This document shows, one piece after another, positions 43,453 to 52,247 of a stretch of 64,000 nucleotides of DNA. The notes beneath the pieces were generated by a model. It did not search any database. It was not told where the DNA came from and was given only the letters and a program-made list of their open reading frames with translations. The first letter of the stretch is position 1. Every line of letters starts with the position of its first letter. Both the position numbers and the translations under genes were made by a program. Origin of the DNA: G963674955 sp963674955 (GTDB lineage: Bacteria > Desulfobacterota > Desulfovibrionia > Desulfovibrionales > Desulfovibrionaceae); contig CAXXKR010000001.1 in assembly GCA_963674955.2 (NCBI GenBank), positions 1-64,000 on the forward strand, written 5' to 3'.

Positions 43453-43722
43453 ATGGGCATAAACGAAAAACTCATCATGGCGAAGATTCTGGAAATCTAT
43501 CCGGAAATCAAGACTTACGGCCTTGAACTGGCCCTCAGCCACGACGAACAAAAAAGGGCTTGGATAGTAAAGCTCTCCAAGGGCAGGGACGAGCTTTTCA
43601 CCCACCTTGAGGACGAGGACGCCCAAAAATGTCTTGAAGGGGAACGCTGCATCCCTTTCGGCAGCCAGATCGGCGTTTTCATTGATGCCTACTGCAAGAG
43701 CGGCCAGTCCTGCCGGACATGA
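43453..43722 (+). CDS. small hypothetical protein
   Basis: This 89-residue protein has an excellent AAGGGAGG ribosome site. The sequence is rich in charged residues and has C-terminal cysteines in DAYCKSGQSC, perhaps a metal or redox site. I recognise no family. It lies between the ferredoxin and the hcp remnant, in the presumed HcpR-like regulon. The 240 bp before it hold a TTGACA-like promoter element near 43247 and no other gene. Confidence 0.6.
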   Translation: MGINEKLIMAKILEIYPEIKTYGLELALSHDEQKRAWIVKLSKGRDELFTHLEDEDAQKCLEGERCIPFGSQIGVFIDAYCKSGQSCRT

Positions 43723-43750
43723 TGCGCTTTTTTTGAAAAATCGCCTCGGC

Positions 43751-43764
43751 TTGACCTGCGTCAA
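43751..43764. promoter_or_regulatory. perfect HcpR-like box before hcp remnant
   Basis: TTGAC-CTGC-GTCAA, a perfect palindrome with a 4-bp spacer, lies about 70 bp upstream of the remnant start codon. Its half-site agrees with the ETLSR recognition helix of the Crp/Fnr regulator at 40251. Confidence 0.7.
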
Positions 43765-43832
43765 AGCCGCTCGGCCTTCTTTTGGCGATAAGGGGTTCAA
43801 CAGAACGCCAAACCCGTCAAAAGGAGTTACCC

Positions 43833-43913
43833 ATGTATTGCAACCAATGTGAACAGGCGACCGCAAACGCGGCTTCACGCCTCTCCTTCGCTTTTCTTGG
43901 AGACAAGAAATGA
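43833..43913 (+). pseudogene. hcp: hcp (hybrid-cluster protein) 5' remnant
   Basis: AGGAG precedes an ATG encoding MYCNQCEQ, the exact opening of hybrid-cluster protein with its CxxC cluster ligands. After about eight residues the frame runs ATANAASRLS... to a stop at codon 27. Some 520 normal codons are missing. The stop overlaps the ATG of the downstream ferredoxin gene (ATGA), so the deletion has left the operon leader and translational coupling usable. A short genuine leader peptide is the less likely alternative. Confidence 0.7.
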
Positions 43914-44719
43914 AGGTCAAGAGAAAGCTCATCCACATCGACGAGGAACTCTGCAACGGCTGCGGCCAATGCGTTCCCGGCTGCGAAGAGGGAGCCTTGC
44001 AGATCATCGACGGCAAGGCCCGGCTGGTGGCGGAAAAATACTGCGACGGCCTGGGCGCCTGCCTTGGCGAATGCCCAACCGGAGCGCTCACCGTGCGCGA
44101 GGTGGATGCCGACGACTTCGACCCCGAAGCGGTAACCGAACTGCTCAAGGAACAGGGACGCGAAATTCCGAAACACATGCCCAGCCCGGAAGAGCTGCGA
44201 CTCTCGCCTCCGTCATCGCCGTCATCGCCCTCGTCGACATCAACCCCGCCCGCCTCAAAACCCTTGGGCGGCTGCCCCTCGGCCCGGCTCAAGACCCTGA
44301 CCCCCTGCGCCCAGGCCAACCAGCCGCGCACCCAGCAGGGTTCGGCCCTTTCCCATTGGCCGGTGCAGCTCAGGCTGGTGCCGCCGGAAGCGCCCTTTCT
44401 CAAAGGCGCGGACCTGCTGCTCACGGCGGACTGCTCTGCGGTGGCCCTGCCTGACTACCATCAGAAGTACGTGCCAGGAAAAGTGGTGCTCATGGGCTGC
44501 CCCAAGTTCGATGACGTGGAAAGCTACGTGGAAAAGCTGGCGGCCATCTTTGCGGGCAGCGGCCTGAAATCCGTGACCATCCTGGAAATGGAGGTGCCCT
44601 GCTGCTCAAACATGACCCGCATCACCGCCGAGGCCATGAGACGCGCCAAGGCAGATGTTCCCACCGAACGAATCACCGTGGGATTGAACGGAAGTATTGT
44701 GGGGAGGGCGAACCTGTAA
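43910..44719 (+). CDS. 4Fe-4S ferredoxin-like protein, hcp partner (FrdX type)
   Basis: This 269-residue protein has two N-terminal cluster motifs, CNGCGQCVPGCEEG and CDGLGACLGECP, a Ser/Pro-rich linker (about 100-120, PPSSPSSPSS) and a C-terminal domain with further cysteines (ADCS, GCPKF, VPCCSNM). In sulfate reducers this protein normally follows hcp and is thought to deliver electrons to it. Here its start overlaps the truncated hcp ORF. It may still act with another Hcp elsewhere or have lost its role. Confidence 0.85.
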   Translation: MKVKRKLIHIDEELCNGCGQCVPGCEEGALQIIDGKARLVAEKYCDGLGACLGECPTGALTVREVDADDFDPEAVTELLKEQGREIPKHMPSPEELRLSPPSSPSSPSSTSTPPASKPLGGCPSARLKTLTPCAQANQPRTQQGSALSHWPVQLRLVPPEAPFLKGADLLLTADCSAVALPDYHQKYVPGKVVLMGCPKFDDVESYVEKLAAIFAGSGLKSVTILEMEVPCCSNMTRITAEAMRRAKADVPTERITVGLNGSIVGRANL

Positions 44720-44720
44720 A

Positions 44721-45761
44721 TCAATCTTTTTTCTGTGCGGCCTTGAGTTGTCCGCAGGCGGCGTCGATGTCCCGGCCCATGCTGCGGCGGATAAAGGCGG
44801 TCATGCCGCGATCCCAGAGATATTTCTCGAATGCCTCCACCTTGTCGCGCTCCGGCGTCTCGTAGGGCAGTCCTTCCGTGGGGTTGTAGGAGATGAGATT
44901 GATCTTGTAGCGGTCGCGCGGAAGCATGTCCGCCAGTTTGCGGGCCTGATCAAGGGAGTCGTTGACATCCTTCAAGAGCAGATATTCGCAGGTGATGCGC
45001 TCCCTGGGCTTGATGGGAAAATTCGCCAAAGTCGCCATAAGCTCATCCAGATGAACACGCGCGGCCTTGGGCATTATCCTGGCCCGAAGCTCCTGTTCCG
45101 GGGCATGCAGGGATATGGCGGGCAAAGCCAAACCCGAATCGCCCAGGGCCTTCAACCCCTTGGGCAGGCCCACGGTTGAAACGGTTGTCCGGCGCGAGGA
45201 CATGTGCAATCCGGTCTCGCTTTTCAGGGCCTCCAGGGAATTGAGCACGTTCTCCACGTTGTTCAGCGGCTCGCCCATGCCCATGAAGACAAGGTTCTTG
45301 AGCGGGTCCAGGCCGTGTTCCAGAATGTACTGCCGCCCGGCCAGAATCTGGCCCAATATTTCGCCCATGGTCATGTTGCGCTCAAAGCCCATGAGCCCGG
45401 TATTGCAGAAGGTGCAGCCCATGGCGCAGCCCACCTGCGAGGAAAGACACTGGGTGTAGCGTCCCTCGCCCGGTATGAGCACGGACTCGATGAGCGACCC
45501 GTCCACCAGCCGGAGCAAAAACTTGACCGTGCCGTCCGTGCTCGTTTTGACCACGTCGATTTCCGGCCAGCGGATCACGGCCAGTTCGGCCAGGCGCTCG
45601 CGCAGCCCCTTGGAGATGTTGGTCATCTCCCCGAAGTCGCGGCAGCCCTTTTGCCACAGCCACTGCCAAAGCTGTCCCGCCCGGAACTTGGGTTCCTTTA
45701 GGTCTTCCAGGACAAAGGCTTCCAGGTCGGTGAAGGTAAGGTCTAAAAGATTCGGGCGCAT
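44721..45761 (-). CDS. rlmN: 23S rRNA A2503 / tRNA A37 C2-methyltransferase
   Basis: This 346-residue radical SAM enzyme has an N-terminal accessory domain, SSQVGCAMGCTFCNTG (CxxxCxxC near residue 112), GMGEPLNN, and the late catalytic Cys near CGQLKAAQ. It methylates C2 of adenine in 23S rRNA and some tRNAs through a methyl-Cys intermediate. It converges on the ferredoxin gene with a 1-bp gap. Confidence 0.95.
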   Translation of the reverse strand: MRPNLLDLTFTDLEAFVLEDLKEPKFRAGQLWQWLWQKGCRDFGEMTNISKGLRERLAELAVIRWPEIDVVKTSTDGTVKFLLRLVDGSLIESVLIPGEGRYTQCLSSQVGCAMGCTFCNTGLMGFERNMTMGEILGQILAGRQYILEHGLDPLKNLVFMGMGEPLNNVENVLNSLEALKSETGLHMSSRRTTVSTVGLPKGLKALGDSGLALPAISLHAPEQELRARIMPKAARVHLDELMATLANFPIKPRERITCEYLLLKDVNDSLDQARKLADMLPRDRYKINLISYNPTEGLPYETPERDKVEAFEKYLWDRGMTAFIRRSMGRDIDAACGQLKAAQKKD

Positions 45762-45823
45762 GGCGACTCGGCGGGAGAAAGATTGGGCGGGGAGCCGGAC
45801 GCCCCCCGCCGAAAAAAAACCGG

Positions 45824-47155
45824 CTAGCTCAACTGTTCCTTTTTGGCATAGGCCTTGACGAAATTCTTGGCGGACTTGATGTCCGTCACGTCCCCGGCGA
45901 TCTGGGCCATGAGCAGATTCTCGCGCATCACGCCCACGGCGGGTCCGGGCTTGAGGCCCGTGGCCTTCATGATTTCGTTGCCGTTGAGGAAGGGTTCCAG
46001 ATCCTCTTCGGGTATGTCGGCCCGCTCCAGCATCTTCAGGTTGTGGTTGAACTCGCGGTAGGAGCCGCCCCTGGCCTTGATGTCGGCGCGGACCATCTCA
46101 ATGACGCGGGGGTATTCGTCAAAGGCCTTGAACCTGCGGATGCCCCGGTCCGTGAGCATGAAATGCGGGCGCATGTGGTTTCGGATCAGGCCGCAGATCA
46201 GGTCCACGTCCCGCTGGGGAAAGCCGAGCCTGTTGAGTATCTTGCGCGTGACCTTGGCGCCCACCCTGTGATGCTGGAGAAAGCTCCACTGCTCGTCGTC
46301 GAACTCCGCCGTGTAGAGCTTGCCCACATCGTGGAACATGCAGGCCACGGTGCCGTACCAGTCGTAGGGCAATTCCTCGGGATAATGGCGCATGACGTCG
46401 ATGGTGTGCACCAGGACGTTTTCCTCTCCGGCCTCCGGGCTCTTGATCTGCTTGACCCTGGACAGGGCCGCCACTTCCGGGATCAGGCCGTGCAGAATCT
46501 GGGATTCGAAAAGCAGATCCAGGAAACGCCACATGTTCTCCGGCTCCACCTTGCGCCACTCGTCAACGAAATCGGCGGCCGGGACGTAGTCCAGCACCCG
46601 CCTCACGCCCCGGACAATGGACATCCAGGTGTTGGACTCTATGGCCAGGTTGAAGTTGGCCGCGAAACGGATGGCCCGGATTGCCAGCAGGTAGTCCCGC
46701 TTCAAGGCCTCGTCCGGAACGCCCTTGAACCTGATCTCGCCGCCGGAAAGGTCCGCGAAATCCGAATAAACGTCCTTGGCCTTGGGGATGTACGGGCAGA
46801 CCGAAGACAAGGGAATCTCGCCCTTTCTTTCCAGGGCCTTGAGCATCCTGGGGGTCAGCCTGCTGACCGTCTCTTCGGGATGGGAGGATTCCGACACGTC
46901 CGCCGGGTTGAAATAATAGACGGATTCCCCTTCCTTGAGGATTCCGATAATGGACTTATCCGAGACCTGTTCTATCTTTGGAAAATATTTTTTCAGTTCT
47001 TCGAAATCGGCTTCGGTGCAGATGTCCAGCTCCCGCTCGCTGCCCATTTCGTCCAGGGTCGCCCGCTGAAGGCGGGAATTGACCACATACGCGTCATAGC
47101 CGTTGCGCATGATGGTTTTGCAGATGCCTACGGCGTCCTTAAATGGCTGGCTCAT
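45824..47155 (-). CDS. HD-domain protein of the CCA-enzyme/poly(A) polymerase superfamily, degenerate NTase
   Basis: This 443-residue protein begins GYDAYVVNSRLQRATLDEMGSERELDICTEADFEELKKYFP, which lines up with CCA-adding enzymes. The essential GGxxRD becomes NSRLQR and the DxD pair reads ELD. The RNA-binding neck RDYLLAIRAIRFAANFNLAIES is preserved, and an HD phosphohydrolase domain follows (MFHDVGKLYTAEFD near 271, HHRVGAKVTRKIL, NHMRPH). It probably keeps HD hydrolase or RNA-binding activity but not nucleotide addition. A TGA-side gap of 62 bp separates it from rlmN downstream. Confidence 0.8.
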   Translation of the reverse strand: MSQPFKDAVGICKTIMRNGYDAYVVNSRLQRATLDEMGSERELDICTEADFEELKKYFPKIEQVSDKSIIGILKEGESVYYFNPADVSESSHPEETVSRLTPRMLKALERKGEIPLSSVCPYIPKAKDVYSDFADLSGGEIRFKGVPDEALKRDYLLAIRAIRFAANFNLAIESNTWMSIVRGVRRVLDYVPAADFVDEWRKVEPENMWRFLDLLFESQILHGLIPEVAALSRVKQIKSPEAGEENVLVHTIDVMRHYPEELPYDWYGTVACMFHDVGKLYTAEFDDEQWSFLQHHRVGAKVTRKILNRLGFPQRDVDLICGLIRNHMRPHFMLTDRGIRRFKAFDEYPRVIEMVRADIKARGGSYREFNHNLKMLERADIPEEDLEPFLNGNEIMKATGLKPGPAVGVMRENLLMAQIAGDVTDIKSAKNFVKAYAKKEQLS

Positions 47156-47220
47156 GCCGTGCTATCCTCCAAATGCTCGTATCTATTGTTTTTTCGACGT
47201 TGTCACGCATTCAACCGCGA

Positions 47221-48504
47221 CTATACAATTTTTTCGCCGCCAAGAAAATGGCCGATCACCCGCCCTTTCAGATTTCGGCCCAGGAACGGCGTGTTCTTGC
47301 CCTTGGAGCGCATGCTTCCGGGATTCACGGTCCATTCGGCTTCCGGGTCGTAAAGGACGAAATCCGCCGGGTCTCCCGGCTCGAACCTGTTCAGGGGCAG
47401 GCCGAATCTGGTGCAGGGCGCAACGCTCCAGGCCCTGATCAAATCGTCCAGGCTCAACAACCCCTCGGCCACAAGAGGATATGTCAGGGCCAGGGCCGTG
47501 TCGAGGCCGGAGATTCCGCAGGGAGCCAGATTAAACTCCACCTCCTTCTCATGCCCGGCGTGGGGCGCATGGTCCGTGACCAGCATGTCTATTACTCCGC
47601 TTGCCAAAGCTTGGCGCACAGCGGCCATGTCTTCTTTGGCCCGCAGGGGCGGATTGACCTTGAGGCTGGTCTGATATTCCGTTTCCGGCTCGGCCAACAG
47701 GTCTTCGGTTAGCAGCAGGTAGTGGGGGCAGGTCTCGGCCGTGACCTTCACGCCGCGCTCCTTGGCCCAGGCGATGAGCTCCACGGACTTGCGGCAGGAG
47801 ATATGGGCCAGATGAATGGGGATGTCCAGATATTCGGACAGCAGGATGTCCCTGGAGACCTGCATGGCCTCGGCCACGTCGGGCTGGGCGGCCAGCCCAA
47901 GACGCCCGGACACGTCGCCCTCGTTAACCCCGGCAAAAGGCTCCAGGTAGGGGTCTTCGCAATGGTCGATTACCACGCGCCCCATGTTGTGGGCGTATTC
48001 CATTGCCCGGCGAAAAATTTCCGTGCTCTTGACCGGCATCCCGTCGTTGGAAAAGGCCACGCATCCGGCCTCGGCCAGTTCGGACATGGGGGAAAGCTCC
48101 AGGCCTTCCAGCCCCTTGGTCAACGCGCCTATGGGATAAAGCCTCGGACCCTGGGGCCAGCTCTCCCCGGACCTTTCCAGCATCAGCTCGGTGACGGTGG
48201 CGTTGTCGTTGACCGGCCTGGTGTTGGCCATGCACATGATGTTTCCGAAGCCGCCGTGGGCCGCAGCGTCCAGGCCGGAGGCGATGTCCTCCTTGTACTC
48301 GAAGCCCGGTTCGCGCAAATGCGTGTGGGCGTCGGTCAGGCTGGGCAGCAGGACAAACCCGCGCGCGTCCACTTCCGGCGCACCTTGTCCGTCCACTGCG
48401 GCGGAAGACGAAACCAGCTCCAATACCCTGCCGTCGGAAACCAACAGGTCCGAATCCTTTCCCTTCCAGTTTGCCCGGCGAACAATGAGGTCTATTGCGG
48501 CCAT
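47221..48504 (-). CDS. pyrC: dihydroorotase
   Basis: This enzyme of about 427 residues belongs to the multifunctional/PyrC type I group. Metal ligands are in DAHTHLREPGFEYKED, VIDHCEDP, IHLAHISCRKS and VTDHAPH. It closes carbamoyl-aspartate to dihydroorotate in UMP synthesis. The true start is the ATG at 48504; the open frame upstream is inside pyrB. GGAAGG precedes it, and it starts 2 bp after the pyrB stop. Confidence 0.94.
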   Translation of the reverse strand: MAAIDLIVRRANWKGKDSDLLVSDGRVLELVSSSAAVDGQGAPEVDARGFVLLPSLTDAHTHLREPGFEYKEDIASGLDAAAHGGFGNIMCMANTRPVNDNATVTELMLERSGESWPQGPRLYPIGALTKGLEGLELSPMSELAEAGCVAFSNDGMPVKSTEIFRRAMEYAHNMGRVVIDHCEDPYLEPFAGVNEGDVSGRLGLAAQPDVAEAMQVSRDILLSEYLDIPIHLAHISCRKSVELIAWAKERGVKVTAETCPHYLLLTEDLLAEPETEYQTSLKVNPPLRAKEDMAAVRQALASGVIDMLVTDHAPHAGHEKEVEFNLAPCGISGLDTALALTYPLVAEGLLSLDDLIRAWSVAPCTRFGLPLNRFEPGDPADFVLYDPEAEWTVNPGSMRSKGKNTPFLGRNLKGRVIGHFLGGEKIV

Positions 48505-48506
48505 GT

Positions 48507-49442
48507 CTATCCTTCCTCGGATTCTTTTCTGGTTAGGTACAGGAAAAGCAGGGCCATGCGCACGGCCACGCCGCTTGAGACCTGTTCGAGAATCAGGCTC
48601 TCCGCGCAGTCGGCCAGCCCGGAATCTATCTCCACGCCCCGGTTGATGGGGCCGGGATGGAGAATAAGCACGCCCTTTGCCGCGGTTTCCACATGGCGCG
48701 GCCCAAGCCCGTAGGTTCTGGCGTATTCCCGCAGGTCGGGCAACAACCCGGCCTTTTGCCGTTCCAACTGGAGCCTGAGGCACATGATGGCGTCCACGCC
48801 CCTTGCCGCCTCGTTCAGGTCGGTAAAGACCCTGGCCGGCCAGTTCTTCACTCCCGGGGGAAGCAGGGTCAGGGGAGCGCAGAGCCTGACCTTTGCGCCC
48901 AGGAGATTCAGGAGAATCACGTTGGAACGGGCCACCCGGCTGTGGGCGATGTCGCCCAGGATGAGCACTTCCCTGCCCTGGAAGCTCTCCCAGTGGTTGT
49001 GCAGGGTGAAGCCGTCCAGCAGGGCCTGGGTGGGGTGGGCGTGGCGGCCGTCTCCGGCGTTGAGCACGCTGCACTCAAGGCGGTCGGCCAGAAACCGCGC
49101 CGCGCCGCTTGAGCTGTGTCTAATGACGATTCCATCTGGATTCATGGCCTGCAGGGTCAGGGCCGTGTCCTTGAGGGATTCGCCCTTGGTCAGGCTGGAA
49201 GAGGACTTGCCCAGGGAAAAGGTGTCCGCGGAAAGACGCTTCCCGGCCATGTCAAAGGAGGTCTTGGTTCTGGTGCTGGGCTCGGCAAAGAAGAGAATGA
49301 CGCTCTTGCCTCTCAACGTTGGCACCTTTTTCACCGGCCTGGAATTGACCTCCTTGAAGGAGGCGGCAGTCTCGAAAATCCGGTCCACATCCGCCCTTGA
49401 GAACTGGGACACGTCCAGCAAATCCTTATGACGCCACTGCAT
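48507..49442 (-). CDS. pyrB: aspartate carbamoyltransferase catalytic subunit
   Basis: This 311-residue enzyme has FAEPSTRTKTSFDMA (carbamoyl-phosphate site) and NAGDGRHAHPTQALLDGFT (aspartate side) intact. It catalyses the first committed step of pyrimidine synthesis and pairs with pyrC 2 bp downstream. No pyrI regulatory gene is adjacent. A 119-bp gap with an imperfect hairpin near 49510-49550 separates it from the amidohydrolase gene. Confidence 0.95.
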   Translation of the reverse strand: MQWRHKDLLDVSQFSRADVDRIFETAASFKEVNSRPVKKVPTLRGKSVILFFAEPSTRTKTSFDMAGKRLSADTFSLGKSSSSLTKGESLKDTALTLQAMNPDGIVIRHSSSGAARFLADRLECSVLNAGDGRHAHPTQALLDGFTLHNHWESFQGREVLILGDIAHSRVARSNVILLNLLGAKVRLCAPLTLLPPGVKNWPARVFTDLNEAARGVDAIMCLRLQLERQKAGLLPDLREYARTYGLGPRHVETAAKGVLILHPGPINRGVEIDSGLADCAESLILEQVSSGVAVRMALLFLYLTRKESEEG

Positions 49443-49561
49443 TTTCCCGTCCTTTTCCTGTCGGTCCTCACTTGTCGAGCAAGGCCGGACCTTCTCCCTT
49501 CTTCCTTATCAGCCTCCGGTCCTTCAATACAAGACCGGATGCCCGAAACACCCTTACCCGA

Positions 49562-50701
49562 CTATTGAAACATCTCTTCAAAATTCCGGGGCACTACACT
49601 GAACCTGGCCGCCTTGCCCGGCTCCAGGCTGCCAAGCAAACCATCCACCTTCATGGCCCTGGCCGGATTCAAGGTCATGGTCGCCAAAAGATCCAACAAT
49701 TCCAAATTGCCCTTGAAGCGTTCCTTGATGAAGGCGGCCTCGTTCCAGAGGTTCAGGTCGCGGTTGGAGCAAAGCCCGTCCGTGCCCAGACAGATGTTGA
49801 GCCCCGCAGAAAACAGCTTTTCCCAGGGAGCGTTGCCCTCGCCGATATAGTGGTTGCTGCGCGGACAAAGGCAGACATTGGTATTGCTGTCCGCGAGAAT
49901 CCCGATGTCCCGGTCCGAAACCTTGGTGCAGTGCACGGCCAACGTGCCCCGGTCCAAAAGTCCCAGGCTGTGCGCATACTCCACAGGGCTTGTTCCGGGC
50001 GGGTCAAAGGCGTCAAGGGATATGCCCGCGCCCCGAAGCAGGTCCGGAAACTCGCCATCCTTGCGGGACATCATTTCCACTTCCTCGACGTTCTCGGCCA
50101 GATGCAGGGAAAAGGGCAGGTTTCGCTCCGCGTCCCTGGCCTTGGCCAGCTTCAGCGTTTCCGGGTGGGTCGAATAGACCGCATGCCCAGCTGCCGCGAA
50201 AACCCCGCGCCGGAATTCCCCCTTGGGAATCATGGCCGCATTCGGTGCCGGCGGGTCAAAGAATATGGCCTCGGCGAAAGACACGAAAAAAAAGCCGGAT
50301 TCGTCAAGAAGTCCGGCCACACGGTTCGCGTTGTTGGTTGAGATGTCGGCCGTGAAGCAGACCCCGGCCTCGCGCATCTCCCTTAGCGCTGATTTCACGT
50401 CCCCGTCTTCCAGGGCGTACATGGGCAGGGAGGTCAGGCTCCTTATCCAGCCGGTGAACCCCAGGCCGGAGACCACTTTGCCCCTGAGATGGGACATTTC
50501 CAGATGGGTGTGGGCGTTGAGAAGACCCGGAGCCAGGGTAACGTCGCCCATGTCCCGCTCGGAGCCGGAGAAACCCTTTTTCAGCAGGGCATACGGCCCG
50601 GCCTCGAGTATGGTTTCCCCGTCATGGACCAGGGCCCAGTTTTCCGCCAGCGGACCGCCGGTCATGGGGGCCATACGCGCGGCTCTGATCAGTTCCTTCA
50701 T
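49562..50701 (-). CDS. amidohydrolase, aminofutalosine/cytosine deaminase-like
   Basis: This 379-residue TIM-barrel metal hydrolase has NAHTHLEMS at the N-terminal side, HLAENVEEVEMM, AVHCTKVSDRDI and GTDGLCSNRDLNLWNEA as in the chlorohydrolase/deaminase branch. In this lineage close relatives are annotated as aminodeoxyfutalosine deaminase of the menaquinone pathway, which is plausible but not proven. It follows a lipoprotein gene by 9 bp. Confidence 0.8.
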   Translation of the reverse strand: MKELIRAARMAPMTGGPLAENWALVHDGETILEAGPYALLKKGFSGSERDMGDVTLAPGLLNAHTHLEMSHLRGKVVSGLGFTGWIRSLTSLPMYALEDGDVKSALREMREAGVCFTADISTNNANRVAGLLDESGFFFVSFAEAIFFDPPAPNAAMIPKGEFRRGVFAAAGHAVYSTHPETLKLAKARDAERNLPFSLHLAENVEEVEMMSRKDGEFPDLLRGAGISLDAFDPPGTSPVEYAHSLGLLDRGTLAVHCTKVSDRDIGILADSNTNVCLCPRSNHYIGEGNAPWEKLFSAGLNICLGTDGLCSNRDLNLWNEAAFIKERFKGNLELLDLLATMTLNPARAMKVDGLLGSLEPGKAARFSVVPRNFEEMFQ

Positions 50702-50710
50702 AATCCCCTG

Positions 50711-51076
50711 CTAGTTCCGGGCGTCTTCGTAAAAAACATAATTGGTGGAATAATCGCTGACCTCGAAGTAGACCCTTTCCTCGCCTTCATCCTTCTTGAG
50801 GTTGAAGTTGAGGTCGTCGACGCCGTAGCCGTATCGATAGGGCCGCTGGTCGCTCTTGCCCGTGGCCTGGGCCGTGGAGAGCTTGTCTATCTTGATGAAC
50901 CTCTTGACCAGCTTGTCCCCGGCGTAGACGTCCAGGACGCCGTTCACTCCCGTCCAGTTCTGGATGCTGCGGCTGATCTTGTTCTGGGATTCCTGCGTAC
51001 AACCAAAAAAAACCATGCTTCCAATCAGAAGCATGGCCGCAAACAAGCCGCTATGAGCAATGAGCTTTCCTTTCAT
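50711..51076 (-). CDS. small lipoprotein
   Basis: This 121-residue protein has a signal peptide and a lipobox ending FFGC at residue 26, so it is likely anchored in a membrane. The mature part, with VLDVYAGDKLVKRFIKIDKLSTA and RPYRYGYGVDDLNFN, has no name that I recognise but looks folded and conserved. AAAGGA precedes the ATG. Confidence 0.75.
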   Translation of the reverse strand: MKGKLIAHSGLFAAMLLIGSMVFFGCTQESQNKISRSIQNWTGVNGVLDVYAGDKLVKRFIKIDKLSTAQATGKSDQRPYRYGYGVDDLNFNLKKDEGEERVYFEVSDYSTNYVFYEDARN

Positions 51077-51140
51077 CTATTTTCCTTTCGTTGTTTGTCT
51101 TGCTGAGGGAGTGATATCTGTTTTCGTCCCCTTTTTCCAG

Positions 51141-52175
51141 TCAATAAAGCAGGAAATAATTCCTGTCCCAAGCCTTGATTTTGTTCTTTGCCAAACCGAT
51201 GCGGGCGTAGCCCTTTTCCCGTTCAGCCCTGTAGCCCATCATCTCGCCCGTGTACTTCCTGGGAATGCGCAGCCCTTCGGGCTTCCTGCCCAGCATGGCC
51301 GTCTTTAGGCCGATATAGTGAAACAGGGCCTGGGCCTTGACGGACTGGCCAAGGGCCGAGTGCCAGGGACCGGCCAGCAGACCCTTGAGCATGGAATCCT
51401 CAGGGGCCAATCCGATGCGGATCACCTGCACGCCCCTATTCCAAAGCCTGTTCAGGGCAAAGCTCAACTCGTCCCTGGTCCGGGACAGGCTCCAGGGCTC
51501 GTAATCGCCCCTTTTCCAGATGGCCGCCAATGCCGTCTCCTCCAGAACCAGGCAGGGATAAAGCCGCACGGTCTCAGGCTCCTGGTCGATGGCCAGGCGC
51601 ACGTCCCTGCAAAAGACTCCCGGCCTGTCTCCGGGCAGGCCCGGCAAAAGCTGGATTCCCAGTCCAAGGCCTGAGTCGCGGACAATGGAGCATGCGGCAA
51701 GGGCGATGTCGCGTGTATACTCGCGTCCGCTCTGCATCAAAGCGATGTCGTCGAAGCTCTGAATGCCCAGTTCCACGAGGTCAAGTCCCATGTCCCCGAG
51801 TTCGGCCAGCTGTCTGGGCGAAACCGCATCCGGCCGGGTGGAGCAGCGCACCCTGGTTATAACGCCCTTGTCCCGATACTCGGCCGTCAACTCCACGAAC
51901 CTGCGCGGCCAGGGATCGGGCAGGGCCGTGAACGTGCCCCCGTAATAGGCCAGCTCAAAGGGATGCTCCTCAAAGCGGGCGGCTTGCTCCAACTCGTCCT
52001 TTACGCGCTGGAACAAGAGTTCCAGGGACGCGGCCTTCTGTCCGGTCTGCAGGTGCTGGGCGCAGTAGATGCAACGCTTTTCGCAGCCCAAATAGGGCAT
52101 GAATACCGGCCTGATGCGCACTGGCGCGCGCACCGGTTCGGGGTGGGAAAAAATCATGAAGGACATGTCCGGCAC
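51141..52175 (-). CDS. radical SAM protein, Elp3-like
   Basis: This protein of up to 344 residues has CEKRCIYCAQ (CxxxCxxC, residues 31-38), YYGGTFTALP and a long TIM-barrel half with VELGIQSFDDIALM, as in the Elp3/oxygen-independent group. No acetyltransferase domain follows. Substrate unknown. The start is uncertain: GTG 52175, ATG 52166 or ATG 52157, none with a good ribosome site. It is 72 bp after STT3 and may share its transcript. Confidence 0.78.
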   Translation of the reverse strand: MPDMSFMIFSHPEPVRAPVRIRPVFMPYLGCEKRCIYCAQHLQTGQKAASLELLFQRVKDELEQAARFEEHPFELAYYGGTFTALPDPWPRRFVELTAEYRDKGVITRVRCSTRPDAVSPRQLAELGDMGLDLVELGIQSFDDIALMQSGREYTRDIALAACSIVRDSGLGLGIQLLPGLPGDRPGVFCRDVRLAIDQEPETVRLYPCLVLEETALAAIWKRGDYEPWSLSRTRDELSFALNRLWNRGVQVIRIGLAPEDSMLKGLLAGPWHSALGQSVKAQALFHYIGLKTAMLGRKPEGLRIPRKYTGEMMGYRAEREKGYARIGLAKNKIKAWDRNYFLLY

Positions 52176-52247
52176 CGCCCGCAGCAGGTTTATCCGGCCT
52201 CAAGCATACAGAAAACCGTGGCAGACCGCCAACCTTGCGCCTGCAAT

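Noticed and set aside
43302..43526. ORF upstream of the 89-residue protein
   Set aside because: Overlaps the better-supported gene at 43453, with Pro/Cys-rich non-biological-looking translation.
47221..49074. PyrC as a 617-residue fusion
   Set aside because: The extra N-terminal 190 residues are the shifted frame of pyrB; the ATG at 48504 with GGAAGG is the proper start.
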